This document shows positions 51,141 to 60,607 of a stretch of 64,000 nucleotides of DNA, piece after piece. The translations under genes were made by a program, and so were the position numbers. The stretch is from Sorangium cellulosum So0157-2 (GTDB lineage: Bacteria; Myxococcota_A; Polyangia; Polyangiales; Polyangiaceae). The DNA lies in NCBI RefSeq assembly GCF_000418325.1, contig NC_021658.1, positions 13,992,501-14,056,500 of the forward strand. Reading direction: 5' to 3'. The notes beneath the pieces were generated by a model. The model saw only the letters and a list, made by a program, of their open reading frames with translations. It did not search any database and was not told the origin of the DNA. Within the stretch, counting starts at the first letter, position 1. Every line of letters begins with the position of its first letter.

Positions 51141-53987
51141 CTACGGCCAGCTGCCGCGGTTGCCCGCGCGGCCGACGAGGTGCGCCACCGCCGTCACCAG
51201 GCTGCTCGGCTCGATCGGCTTGGCCAGGTGCATCTGGAAGCCGGCGGCGATCGCCTGGCGGCGGTCCTCCACGCGCGTGTACGCGGTGAGCGCGAGCGCC
51301 GGGATCCCGCTCGCCGGGACCTCGGCCCCCATCGCGCGCAGCCGCCGCATCATCGCGTAGCCGTCCTCGCCCGGCATGCCGATGTCGCTCACGAGCACGT
51401 CGAACTCGCCCGCGCGGAGCGCCTCGAGCGCCGCGCCCGCCGAGGCCGCCTCGCTCACCGTGGCGCCGGCGCGCCCGAAGATGATGCCGAGCAGCTCGCG
51501 CGCGTCGGTCTCGTCGTCGACCACGAGCACCCGGATGCCCTCGAGCAAGCGGCGCGCGGCGCCCCCCGGCGCGTCGCTGCCCCGGCGCTGCGGCGACGGC
51601 TGGGACGAGTGCGGCTCGGCGTGGATCGGCAGCCGCACCCGGAAGCGCGCGCCCTTGCCCTCGCCGTCGCTCTCCGCGTTCACGGTGCCGCCCTGCGCCT
51701 CCGCCAGGTGCCGCACGATGGCCAGGCCGAGGCCGAGGCCCCCGTGCGCCCGGGTCATCCCGCCGTCCGCCTGCCGGAACCGTTCGAACAGGAACGGCAG
51801 GAAGCTCTTCGGGATCCCCTCGCCGTTGTCCTCCACCTCGACCTCGAGCATGGCCTCGACGCGCCGGGCGAAGGCCCGCACCTGCCCGCCCGAGGGCGTG
51901 AACTTCACCGCGTTCGTGAGCAGGTTCCACACGATCTGCTGGAGCCGATCGGCGTCGCCGAGGAAGATGCCCACGTCCTCGACGACCCAGGCGTTGACCG
52001 TGACGCCCTTCGCCAGCGCCGCCGGGCGCACGAGATCGAGCGCCGCGGAGAGCACCTGCCGCACGTCGACCGGATCGGTGCGGAGCTGCAGCTTCCCCGC
52101 GATGATCGTCGAGGCGTCGAGCACGTCCTCGATGAGCTGCGACTGCGCCTTCGCGTTGCGCTCGATCGTGGAGAGCCCCCGCTCGAGCGACTCGGCGTCC
52201 ACGTCGCCCGTCCGGAGGATCCGCGCCCAGCCCAGGATCGACTGGAGCGGCGTCCTGAGCTCGTGCGACACCGTCGCGAGGAACTCGTCCTTGAGCTTGT
52301 TCAGCTGCTCGGCGTGCTGGCGCGCCCGCTGCTCCTGATCGAGGAGCTGGGCGCGCTCGGCCTCGGAGCGCTTCTGCTCGGTGATGTCGTGGAACGAGAT
52401 GCCGACCCCGTCGCCCAGCGCGACCGCGATGGCGCGGAACGTCTGCGGCGCGCCGTCGTGCGCGCTGGCGAGCTCGACCCGGGCGGCCTCGCCGGCCTCG
52501 ACGACCTTCGCGTACGTGTCGAAGGCGCTCGCGAGCGAGCTGCCCGGCATCTCCACGAGCAGCCGCTTGCCCTCGAGATCCTTGCCGCGGCCGCCGACGA
52601 TCGGCCCGGTGGCCGGGTTCACGTAGACCCACTCGAAATCGGCGATCGCCCCGGACGCGTCGCGCACGCTGCGCAGGATCATGAACCCGTCGGGCGACGC
52701 CTCCTGCACCGTGCGGAACCTCGCCTCGCTCGCGCGCAGCGCCTGCTCGATCGCCTTCCGCTCGGTGATGTCCGTCGCCGTGCAGGTGATGCCGACGATC
52801 TCGCCCGCATCGTCGCTCAGCGGCTCGATCGAGATGTCGAGGTGCTGCGTGCGCCCGCCCGAGTGCAGGGCGATCTCGCGCCGCTGGCCGACCCCGCTGG
52901 AGAGCACCTCGCGCTTCGCCCGCTCGAGCGCCCTCGCGGCGTCCGGGTCCTCCAGCACCTCCGCGTCGGCCTTGCCGAGCACCTCGCGCTCCGACTTGCC
53001 GAAGGCGTTGTGCATCCACGTGTAGCGGAGGTCCCGGTCCTGGTTGAACACCATGACCGGCGACCCGCGGAGCGCCTTGCGGAAGCGCTCCTCGTTCACG
53101 CGGAGCGCCTGCTCCGCGCGCAGGCGCTGGGCCACGCTCTGATGGAGCTCGAGCGCGAGGCGCTCCGCCTTGCGGCGCGCGCTGATCTGCTCGGTCACGT
53201 CGAACGCCGTCGCCATGACGCCCTCCACGGCGCCGCTCACGCCATGGACCGGCTTGCACAGGACGTTGTAGAGCCGCTCCACGAGCTCCCCGGTCCAGTG
53301 CATGATCCGCACCGGGATCTCGTTCGCCACGCTCGGCTTGCCGCTCGCCATGACGGCCTCGAGCTGCGCGTGCAGCGGCTGCCCGCGGAGCTCCGGGACC
53401 GCCTCGACGAGCGGCTTGCCGAGCAGATCGTCGCGGCCGACCATCTGACAGAACATCGGGTTGGCGAGCTCGAACACCAGCCCCTCGCCCTTGAGGAGGC
53501 AGATCGGCGCCGGCGCCTGGGCGAGCAGCGAGCCGCTCTTGCCCCGCTCGAGCTCGGTGCGCTTGCGCTCGGCCTCCAGCGCGGCCAGCTGGAGCCGGGT
53601 GTGCTCGCTGACCGCCTTGGCGATCCCCGCGTCCACGCGCTCGGAGAGCGCCTCGAGGTCGCCCAGGCTCGGCGTGACCCCCGCCTCGTGCAGCTCGCGG
53701 AGGATGGAGCGCCGGAGCACGCTGTACTCGCGGACCATCACGTCCAGATCGAACCCGTTTTCCCAGCGCGCCTCGCCGTGCTCGCGCGCGGCCTCGTCGC
53801 TGCCGCTCGTGGGAGCGCCCCTCTCCAGGCTGGTGGCCACCTCGTCGAGGAAGGTCGGTAGCGAGTTGATGATCAGCGGCTTCGGCATGTCTCGCGCCAC
53901 CGAGCTTCGCCTGCGCAGCTCGCCGACGAACCGCTCGATGATGGCCTCGCGGCGGGTCCTGATGAGCGTGGAGAGCGGGGTCGTCAT
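51141..53987 (-). CDS. Multi-PAS hybrid histidine kinase with RsbRD-like N-terminus
   Basis: ATG 53987 gives 948 residues. The N-terminus (IRTRREAIIERFVGELRRRS and a helical region to about residue 150) resembles the RsbRD-N / globin-like sensor domain. Three PAS domains follow (for example GEGLVFELANPMFCQMVGRD and ITCTATDITERKAIEQALRA). Then HisKA (LATVSHELRTPLQSILGW), HATPase (WNLLTNAVKFTPSGG, DNGEGIP, GLGLGLAIVRHL) and a receiver (VLVVDDETDA; VLVSDIGMPGEDG; LAKPIEPS). No membrane segment: a cytoplasmic sensor. It is leftward like the next two signalling genes. Confidence 0.88.
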   Translation of the reverse strand: MTTPLSTLIRTRREAIIERFVGELRRRSSVARDMPKPLIINSLPTFLDEVATSLERGAPTSGSDEAAREHGEARWENGFDLDVMVREYSVLRRSILRELHEAGVTPSLGDLEALSERVDAGIAKAVSEHTRLQLAALEAERKRTELERGKSGSLLAQAPAPICLLKGEGLVFELANPMFCQMVGRDDLLGKPLVEAVPELRGQPLHAQLEAVMASGKPSVANEIPVRIMHWTGELVERLYNVLCKPVHGVSGAVEGVMATAFDVTEQISARRKAERLALELHQSVAQRLRAEQALRVNEERFRKALRGSPVMVFNQDRDLRYTWMHNAFGKSEREVLGKADAEVLEDPDAARALERAKREVLSSGVGQRREIALHSGGRTQHLDISIEPLSDDAGEIVGITCTATDITERKAIEQALRASEARFRTVQEASPDGFMILRSVRDASGAIADFEWVYVNPATGPIVGGRGKDLEGKRLLVEMPGSSLASAFDTYAKVVEAGEAARVELASAHDGAPQTFRAIAVALGDGVGISFHDITEQKRSEAERAQLLDQEQRARQHAEQLNKLKDEFLATVSHELRTPLQSILGWARILRTGDVDAESLERGLSTIERNAKAQSQLIEDVLDASTIIAGKLQLRTDPVDVRQVLSAALDLVRPAALAKGVTVNAWVVEDVGIFLGDADRLQQIVWNLLTNAVKFTPSGGQVRAFARRVEAMLEVEVEDNGEGIPKSFLPFLFERFRQADGGMTRAHGGLGLGLAIVRHLAEAQGGTVNAESDGEGKGARFRVRLPIHAEPHSSQPSPQRRGSDAPGGAARRLLEGIRVLVVDDETDARELLGIIFGRAGATVSEAASAGAALEALRAGEFDVLVSDIGMPGEDGYAMMRRLRAMGAEVPASGIPALALTAYTRVEDRRQAIAAGFQMHLAKPIEPSSLVTAVAHLVGRAGNRGSWP

Positions 53988-54474
53988 GATCGGGTCGTTC
54001 GCGGCGTCGGCGCCGTCCCGGCAGCCATCGCCGTCAGGGGCCCGGGCAGCGAGCGGGGAGCGGCCCTGGACGACCTGGGCCGCGGGTGGCGTCGAGCACG
54101 ACATATTCGGCGAGCTTGCCGAGCGCCACAAGGCGCCCCGCCAGCGCAGCCCGCGCGGCGCCGGGTAGGCGACCGCGCCCTTCATGGGATAGCCGTCTGT
54201 AGTCCTCCGCGTCCTCCGCCGAGGTCGCCCTCGACACGCGTGTTGAGCTGAGCTCGCCTTCCTTCGCGCGCGCACAGGCCCAGGCGCGGGCAAGCGCTGT
54301 GCCGAGCTCGGACGGCCGGTGTTCGCGGCGATGTGCGGCGCACGACGTCACGAACGAGACAATTTGCCGCAGCGCCTGCGTCCGCCCGGGCCGCGCGACG
54401 GCCGGTGAAGCGGGCTGTGGGGCGCCCGGAGGATCAACCGTCTTGATCGACATGCGGGTCAACATGGGACGTCG

Positions 54475-54490
54475 CGGCACGGCGGCTGCA
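54475..54490 (+). promoter_or_regulatory. Sigma-54-like -24/-12 element
   Basis: CGGCACGGCGGCTGCA keeps the GG-N10-GC core and matches TGGCACG-N4-TTGC[AT] with two mismatches. Transcription would start near 54501, inside the 9-bp tandem repeat, giving a leader of about 97 nt for the DUF1328 gene. Confidence 0.35.
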
Positions 54491-54550
54491 ACAACGGCGA
54501 CAACGGCGACAACGGCGACAACGGCGACAACGGCGACGACGGCGACGACG
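54491..54550 (+). repeat. 9-bp tandem repeat (ACAACGGCG)
   Basis: Five perfect copies (54491-54535) are followed by one with a single change (ACGACGGCG) and a partial copy. The array lies in the leader of the DUF1328 gene. Copy number may vary by slippage and change leader length or structure. No spacers, so it is not a CRISPR array. Confidence 0.85.
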
Positions 54551-54597
54551 CTGTTTCGAGACGCTGGAACACCAATTCACCCGATCAGGAGGTTATC

Positions 54598-54762
54598 ATG
54601 CTCAGTTGGAGTGTTGCGTTCTTTATCGTCGCGATCATCGCTGCCATCTTCGGCTTCGGCGGCATCGCCGCGAGCGCCGCCTCGGTGGCGAAGCTGCTCT
54701 TCGTGATCTTTCTCGTCCTGGCGGTGGTCTCCCTCGCGCTCGGCCGCCGCGTCCGGGCCTGA
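54598..54762 (+). CDS. DUF1328 (YtjA-like) small membrane protein, 54 aa
   Basis: A short gene with a near-perfect ribosome site (AGGAGG, 5 bp before ATG). The product, two hydrophobic helices (VAFFIVAIIAAIFGFGGIAA and AKLLFVIFLVLAVVSLALG) with GRRVRA at the end, matches DUF1328/YtjA, a family of stress- or envelope-associated small membrane proteins found next to other osmotic-stress genes. It precedes the coiled-coil lipoprotein operon but is separated from it by 463 bp. Confidence 0.85.
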   Translation: MLSWSVAFFIVAIIAAIFGFGGIAASAASVAKLLFVIFLVLAVVSLALGRRVRA

Positions 54763-55225
54763 CGCCCGCCACGCCGCCCCCCTCGAGCGCCGCGTGGGCG
54801 CCTGTCTCACACGGGCCCACGCGGCGACGTCGAGCCCGGCGCGGGCGGACCCGCCGCCCGCGCGCCCTCTCATCCGCTCTCCTGCGACCCCACCAACTCC
54901 ATGCCTTCGTTCGCCGCGCACTCCGGCGCTGCGCACGCACCGTCCGCGGGCGGCGTGATGACGCGATGCGTTGTGGGTTGTCGCGCTTTGTGCCGGCGAT
55001 GCCCGCTTGCACGTGCCTGGCGGCCACGATCGGGGCGATATGTCTCGTCGGGCCGGGCGGTCTCCGCGGTTCTGCCTGGCACGCGCGTCGCAATGGCGGG
55101 AGGAGGGACCCATCCAGGGCGCCGAGAGGGACGATCCCGGGCAGCTTCGATGGGGCTTTTCGCGTCGTGCCGGGCTCTCGCCCGGACGCAAGGTCGGGCC
55201 AAGCGGCAGACCGGAGGAGAACATC
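54763..55225. other. Intergenic region with sigma-54-like element, 463 bp
   Basis: No gene I can support. A hairpin candidate lies just after the DUF1328 stop (GGCGCC-type GC-rich segments near 54783-54850). The segment 55077-55092 is a sigma-54-like promoter for the gene at 55226. Confidence 0.4.
55077..55092 (+). promoter_or_regulatory. Sigma-54-like -24/-12 element
   Basis: TGGCACGCGCGTCGCA matches TGGCACG-N4-TTGC[AT] with one mismatch and exact spacing. It lies 134 bp upstream of the coiled-coil lipoprotein gene, so it would give a leader of about 120 nt. Confidence 0.45.
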
Positions 55226-55780
55226 ATGCTGACCGTCCGTACATTCCTTCCTATCGCCATCGTCATGAGCGTCGTCGCGGGCTGCGAGTCCCCCACAGAC
55301 GCGCAAGCCAAGGCCGAGCGCGCGCAGCGCGAGGCGGAGCAGAAGGCGGCGGAGGTCGCCACCGAGCTCGACAAGAAGGTCGCCGAGATCGACCAGCGGG
55401 CCGAGCGGGAGACCGACAACGCGCTCCGGGAGGCCGCGGAGAAGCTCAACAACGCTGCCGTGGAGGCCCAGGAAAAGACCGTGGAGGCCCAGGCGGAGCT
55501 CCTGAAGGCGCGCGATGACGTGCGCGCCTCCGCGACGCGCAAGGTCGAGGACCTCGAGAAGGACGTCGTCGAGCTCCGCGCCAAGGCCGAGAAGAAGCTG
55601 TCCAAGGCCGAGGTCGACAGGATGGTGAAGGACCTCCAGGACAAGTCGGAGGCGGTCCGCAGGAGCCTGCGCGACCTTGACGCGGCCACGAGCACGAACC
55701 TCGAACAAGTGAAGAAGGGCGTCGACCAGCGCGTGGAAGAGCTGGACCGCGCCATCCAGGAGGCGAGGCGGCGCGTCTGA
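55226..55780 (+). CDS. Coiled-coil lipoprotein
   Basis: A 184-residue protein starting at ATG 55226 after GGAGGAGA. The N-terminus (IAIVMSVVAGCESPTD) is a lipoprotein signal. The remaining 160 residues are a continuous charged helix with heptads (KAEKKLSKAEVDRMVKDLQD), a long coiled coil, like Lpp-type or Apolipoprotein A1/E-like envelope proteins. It may span the periplasm or associate with membranes during stress. It leads an operon with 55827 and 56061. Confidence 0.75.
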   Translation: MLTVRTFLPIAIVMSVVAGCESPTDAQAKAERAQREAEQKAAEVATELDKKVAEIDQRAERETDNALREAAEKLNNAAVEAQEKTVEAQAELLKARDDVRASATRKVEDLEKDVVELRAKAEKKLSKAEVDRMVKDLQDKSEAVRRSLRDLDAATSTNLEQVKKGVDQRVEELDRAIQEARRRV

Positions 55781-55826
55781 CGCGCCCCGCGGCCCTGCTC
55801 AGCAAGCTCGACACGAGGAGGACACC

Positions 55827-56045
55827 ATGGAGAACCAGAAGGCAACTCAGCAGACCCAGTCGGCGGACATCGAAGGCGAGGGCAACCACACGGCCGATCG
55901 GCGCTACCGCGAAGGCGTGCAGAGGTCGGTGAAGGACGGCAAGATCGAGCAGCACGCGGAGGAGGCCGCCGAGGCGCTGGACGGCCCCGAAGGCGACGCG
56001 CTGCGCGAAGCCCAGGAGGCGACCCGGCGCGGTCGGCCGAGCTGA
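55827..56045 (+). CDS. Small acidic hydrophilic protein, 72 aa
   Basis: Very hydrophilic and rich in Glu, Ala, Arg and Gln (for example ADIEGEGNHTADRRYREGVQ). No hydrophobic core, so it is probably flexible or helical, as in LEA-like or stress-protectant proteins. Ribosome site GAGGAGGACACC before ATG 55827. It lies 46 bp after the lipoprotein gene and 15 bp before the zinc-ribbon gene, in one operon. Confidence 0.65.
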   Translation: MENQKATQQTQSADIEGEGNHTADRRYREGVQRSVKDGKIEQHAEEAAEALDGPEGDALREAQEATRRGRPS

Positions 56046-56060
56046 TCCGGCGAGCGTGCG

Positions 56061-56345
56061 ATGATCCGCGAGCTCCGCTGCAAATCCTGCGGTCGCCGGT
56101 ACATCTTCGTATCGACGGCGGCCACGCCCTGCCGGGCCTGCGGCTCGGCCCTCGAAGAGATGGAGCTCGAGCGCGGCGTCTACGAGCTCGCCTCGGACGC
56201 CGCGCCGAGCGCCGCCTCGCCGGAGCCGAAGGCCGCGGCGGACAAGATGGTCCCCGAGGATCTCGGCTACGGAGAGTCGCACGGGTACGGGCCCGCGCAC
56301 GGCGGCCCGACCGGCCCCGGCGACGCGCCGGCGCCCACCCCGTGA
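56061..56345 (+). CDS. Small zinc-ribbon protein
   Basis: 94 residues: a FmdB-like zinc ribbon at the N-terminus (LRCKSCGRRYIFVSTAATPC and RACGSALEE, four Cys in CxxC pairs), then an unstructured tail rich in Ala, Pro and Gly (ESHGYGPAHGGPTGPGDAP). It probably binds Zn; the target is unknown. Last gene of the operon begun at 55226. Confidence 0.65.
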   Translation: MIRELRCKSCGRRYIFVSTAATPCRACGSALEEMELERGVYELASDAAPSAASPEPKAAADKMVPEDLGYGESHGYGPAHGGPTGPGDAPAPTP

Positions 56346-56557
56346 GCCCACCGGCCCTCATCCCCCTCGCGACCCACGACGGCCCCGGGCTCCCCGGCTC
56401 GGGGCACGGCGTTAGAGCGCCGATCAGCTTGAAACGCCCGAGAATGAAGAGATTGGAACCACAGGGGCACAGAGAACACCGCGCGTCGAGCGCCGGTGCC
56501 CGCCTGGGCAGTGAACCGAGCGTGAGGAGGAGGAGCGCGGCGGGAGGGCCGCCGCCG
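56346..56557. other. Convergent intergenic region
   Basis: The 212-bp stretch lies between the zinc-ribbon gene and the leftward hemerythrin gene. It has an AT-richer patch (56425-56480) reminiscent of a decayed dispersed repeat and no gene. A clear terminator hairpin is not seen. Confidence 0.3.
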
Positions 56558-57037
56558 TCAGGCCGCCGTCGCGGTGCGCGCCGGGGCGTGGCTCTGGCCG
56601 TGGGAGCGGCGGGAATGGGCGATGAGCGCGTCGAACAGCTCCAGCATCTGCTGGCCCAGCCGCTCGTCCGCCTCCTCGCTCAGCTCCGCCTCGATCCGCG
56701 GCAAGAGCTCCCGCTCCTCCTCGTCGGCGTGGTGCATGACGAGCTCCCTCAGGGTGGATAGCCTGGCCTTGAAGCTCGGGTCCTCTGGCGCCGTGTTGAC
56801 GACGCGCCGGATCTCGAACCGCGCGACCGTGTGCTCCTCGCAGGCCCCGCCGATGAGATCCGGCTCGATCGCGAGCAGCTCCGGGAAGAGCACCACTTGC
56901 TCGGCGAGCATGTGGGCGAGCAGGTGTTTCGTGAGCTCGTCCGTCACCCGCCGGACATCGCCGACGCCCGAGGCCGCCAGATCGAACAGCCTCTCGGCTT
57001 CGCGGTGCTGCCCCTTCAAGAGCTGTGTCGCTTTCAT
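56558..57037 (-). CDS. Hemerythrin-like protein
   Basis: ATG 57037 after GGAGGAGAATGC gives 159 residues. The four-helix HHE pattern is present: KGQHREAERLFDL, LTKHLLAHMLAEQVVLFPEL, CEEHTVARFEI and MHHADEEERELLPRIEAELS, giving the His and Glu ligands of a di-iron site. Such domains bind O2 or sense oxygen or iron, and take part in oxidative or nitrosative stress resistance. It lies 83 bp downstream of 57121-57597 on the same strand, probably in one operon. Confidence 0.88.
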   Translation of the reverse strand: MKATQLLKGQHREAERLFDLAASGVGDVRRVTDELTKHLLAHMLAEQVVLFPELLAIEPDLIGGACEEHTVARFEIRRVVNTAPEDPSFKARLSTLRELVMHHADEEERELLPRIEAELSEEADERLGQQMLELFDALIAHSRRSHGQSHAPARTATAA

Positions 57038-57120
57038 GCATTCTCCTCCCGGACACCGAACGTGTGCGTGTTGTCGATGGACGTGAAACAGGGATCTCGT
57101 CGCCCGCGCGCCAGGGCCGC

Positions 57121-57597
57121 TCAGGCGGCGGCGCCGGCCGAGAGGTGCGCGAGGCCGCGCAGCGGCTCGCCCCTCGGGCCCTCGAGCGAGAAGGTGACGG
57201 CGCCGCTCCTGCCGATCAGCTCGCGCATCGTCAGCGACAGGCCCGCCAGCTCGCGCGCCGCAGGGGCCAGCGGGTCCGAGCCGGGGCAGAGCACGACGCG
57301 CCTCACGCCAGGCAGCGCGCCGAGCACGGCGCGCACGAGCGCGGACCGGACCACGAGCTTGTTCGCGGACGACGCCGCGACGAACACGGCCGTGCTCACC
57401 TCGCCGAGGAGCTGGAGCTTCTCCTGCAGGCGCGACTGGAAGGTCGAAGCGTGCTCGCTCGGCAGCTGAATCACCGTGTGGATGTCGCGCGTCCGGGTGC
57501 TCTGCCAGGCGGCGCACTCGGTCCAGGGCGCGCCGGGCTCAGCAATCAGCAGGCAGGTCTCCTCTCGACGCTCGCCCTTCCGCCCCCTCTTCTTCAT
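57121..57597 (-). CDS. Hypothetical protein, 158 aa
   Basis: The furthest start is ATG 57597, but a promoter-like element lies right before it and no ribosome site is seen; a later start may be used. The protein is mixed alpha/beta: CLLIAEPGAPW, then TFQSRLQEKLQLLGEVSTAV, then RRVVLCPGSDPLAPAARELA. I recognise no family. It precedes the hemerythrin gene and may share its promoter and stress role; that is inference. Confidence 0.5.
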   Translation of the reverse strand: MKKRGRKGERREETCLLIAEPGAPWTECAAWQSTRTRDIHTVIQLPSEHASTFQSRLQEKLQLLGEVSTAVFVAASSANKLVVRSALVRAVLGALPGVRRVVLCPGSDPLAPAARELAGLSLTMRELIGRSGAVTFSLEGPRGEPLRGLAHLSAGAAA

Positions 57598-57609
57598 GGG
57601 GCATATTCA

Positions 57610-57625
57610 AGCAACTCTCATGCCG
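57610..57625 (-). promoter_or_regulatory. Sigma-54-like -24/-12 element
   Basis: Read on the minus strand, CGGCATGAGAGTTGCT keeps GG-N10-GC and a perfect TTGCT, with two mismatches to TGGCACG-N4-TTGC[AT]. Transcription would start at about 57599, directly at the predicted ATG at 57597. Confidence 0.4.
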
Positions 57626-58382
57626 AATCGCCTTATTCCGGACGTGAGCACGTCCGAGGCGCCAGATGTGATCTGGAGATGTGGAATTTCGCCTCTCGCC
57701 GCCGGCTCGGACGGACTCGACAGATCGAGCGAGGTCGAGGTGCACAGGCCGACACCGGCACACGAGGGCTGCCGCAGGTATCGAGAGAATGAAGCGCTTC
57801 ATCGCGGTATCTCGATCCGCGGACGGAGACGCATCGCAACAAACCGCGAATTCCCTACTCTCCTCGAACGCTCGTTGTTCGATCCCTCGACTACGGTCCT
57901 TCGCCGCGGGTCGCGCTGGTCCGGCCGATCGCCATGCCCGGCCGCTCGCCAGCGCGCGGATCGCCAGCGCGCCGCGTGCCCGCGCGCCGCGAGCGCGCGC
58001 GCCGCGGCCTCGCGCGGACCGCCGGGGCCTGCGCTGCATCCACGCGGCACCAGACGCTTTTCGTGGCCGCGGCCGCCGCCTCGAGGCGGCGCTCCCCGCC
58101 GCGCCGCCGCTCGCTGCGGACGGGCGAGGCGCGCGGCGTGCATCACCGGACGATGTGCTGTCTATCTGTGGAAATCCAGGGAGCTGGTAACGCCATCCGG
58201 CGATGGCGCCGGCGAGCGCGGCCACATCTCGGGGGGGCGCCTCGGCAAGGAGGGGGGCGCGTCGGCGCCGCGCCATGGGCCGCTGCCGGCATGGTTGAGG
58301 CAGGAAAGCCCACCTGTGGCGAAACGTCACGTTGAAGAATGTCGAGGATGAGCGAGCTGGGCTTGATGGCGCGGTGTCTCCG

Positions 58383-58398
58383 TGGCACGTTCCCTGCA
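58383..58398 (+). promoter_or_regulatory. Sigma-54-like promoter of the NtrC-type regulator
   Basis: TGGCACGTTCCCTGCA matches TGGCACG-N4-TTGC[AT] with a single mismatch and exact spacing; it ends 47 bp before the start of the regulator gene, an ideal position. It suggests that the regulator controls its own synthesis or is part of a sigma-54 cascade. Confidence 0.6.
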
Positions 58399-58445
58399 AC
58401 TGCAGGCAGCGGTCGACCTAGTGAGCTGCCGGGGAAGGACACGCG

Positions 58446-59879
<1,434 letters not shown>

Positions 59880-59911
59880 GCTGAGATGAGGCGCGAGGTA
59901 AGGCGGAAGGA

Positions 59912-60607
59912 ATGACGGAAAAGGCGCTCCCCGAGTCGATCTACAAGCTGTTCGCGCGCACGGGGCACGACGTTCGAGGGCCGGCGGGCGTCGTGGCCGG
60001 CGCGCTCGACGAGCTCGAGCGCGCCCTCGGCGGCGAGACGACCGCTCGGAACGCGGCGTTCTTCACGATGGCGCGCCGGGGCGTGCGCCGCCTCCTGCGC
60101 CTCGCCGACCGCTACACCGCCGCCTCGGAGCTGTCGCGGCAGCAGGACGCCCAGGTGCAGTCGCTCGACCTCGAGCCGCTCGTGCGCCAGGCCGTCTCGG
60201 AGGCGTCGTTCGTCTACGGCAGGCGCCAGGTCACGGTGGCGCTCGACCTCGCGCCGCTGCGCGGCTTCGCGCACCCGTCGTCGATGACCGCGGCGCTCGC
60301 GGACGCGCTCATGCTCGCCCTGCGCGCCGCCCGCGCGCGGGTCGCCGTCGAGCTCGCGGCCCACGGCGACAAGGCGCGCGTGGTGCTCACGAGCGACGCG
60401 GACACGACCTCGGTGGAGGAGCTCTTCGAGACCGCGCTCTCCCCGGAGGCGGACCCGCTCGACGAGGGCGCGCTGCCCGTCCGCGTCATCGACGGCGTGC
60501 TCCGGGCGCACGGCGGCACGGCGCGGGTCGAGCGCGTGGGCGCCGAGACGCGCATCACCCTGGAGTGGCCGCTGAACGAGGCGGATCGTAAGGTGGGCGC
60601 CCGATGA
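59912..60607 (+). CDS. Small histidine-kinase-like protein with degenerate ATPase part
   Basis: 231 residues. H19 lies in LFARTGHDVRGPAGVVAGAL, a HisKA-like box. The C-terminal region follows the HATPase layout, but the N box (usually N-x3-N) is DALMLALRAARA and the G1/G2 loops are not recognisable (LTSDADTTSVEE). It probably cannot bind ATP well, so it may act as a phosphotransfer or dimerisation protein in place of a kinase. Its stop overlaps the receiver gene start by 4 bp. Confidence 0.7.
   Translation: MTEKALPESIYKLFARTGHDVRGPAGVVAGALDELERALGGETTARNAAFFTMARRGVRRLLRLADRYTAASELSRQQDAQVQSLDLEPLVRQAVSEASFVYGRRQVTVALDLAPLRGFAHPSSMTAALADALMLALRAARARVAVELAAHGDKARVVLTSDADTTSVEELFETALSPEADPLDEGALPVRVIDGVLRAHGGTARVERVGAETRITLEWPLNEADRKVGAR

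Larger units (their letters stand above)
53988..54597. other. Divergent intergenic region, hybrid kinase / DUF1328 gene, 610 bp
   Basis: No convincing gene; open frames here are Arg/Ala-rich. It carries a sigma-54-like element (54475-54490), a 9-bp tandem repeat directly after it (54491-54550) and the ribosome site of the DUF1328 gene. Confidence 0.4.
57598..58445. other. Gene-poor divergent region, 848 bp
   Basis: The long gap lies between the leftward 57121-57597 gene and the rightward NtrC-type regulator. Open frames are Arg/Ala/Pro-rich and overlap on both strands; I support none. It contains two sigma-54-like elements (57610-57625 minus, 58383-58398 plus). The size leaves space for upstream activator sites, which NtrC-type proteins use. 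Confidence 0.4.

Noticed and set aside
51180..53861. Rightward frame of 893 codons opposite the multi-PAS kinase
   Set aside because: It is the mirror of a well-supported hybrid kinase and has no recognisable domain.
54034..54480. Leftward 148-codon frame before the hybrid kinase
   Set aside because: Its start lies in the sigma-54-like region, residues are Arg/Ala/Pro-rich and no ribosome site or domain is seen.
54491..54550. Possible CRISPR array
   Set aside because: The 9-bp units are directly adjacent with no spacers; no cas genes are in the window. It is a simple tandem repeat.
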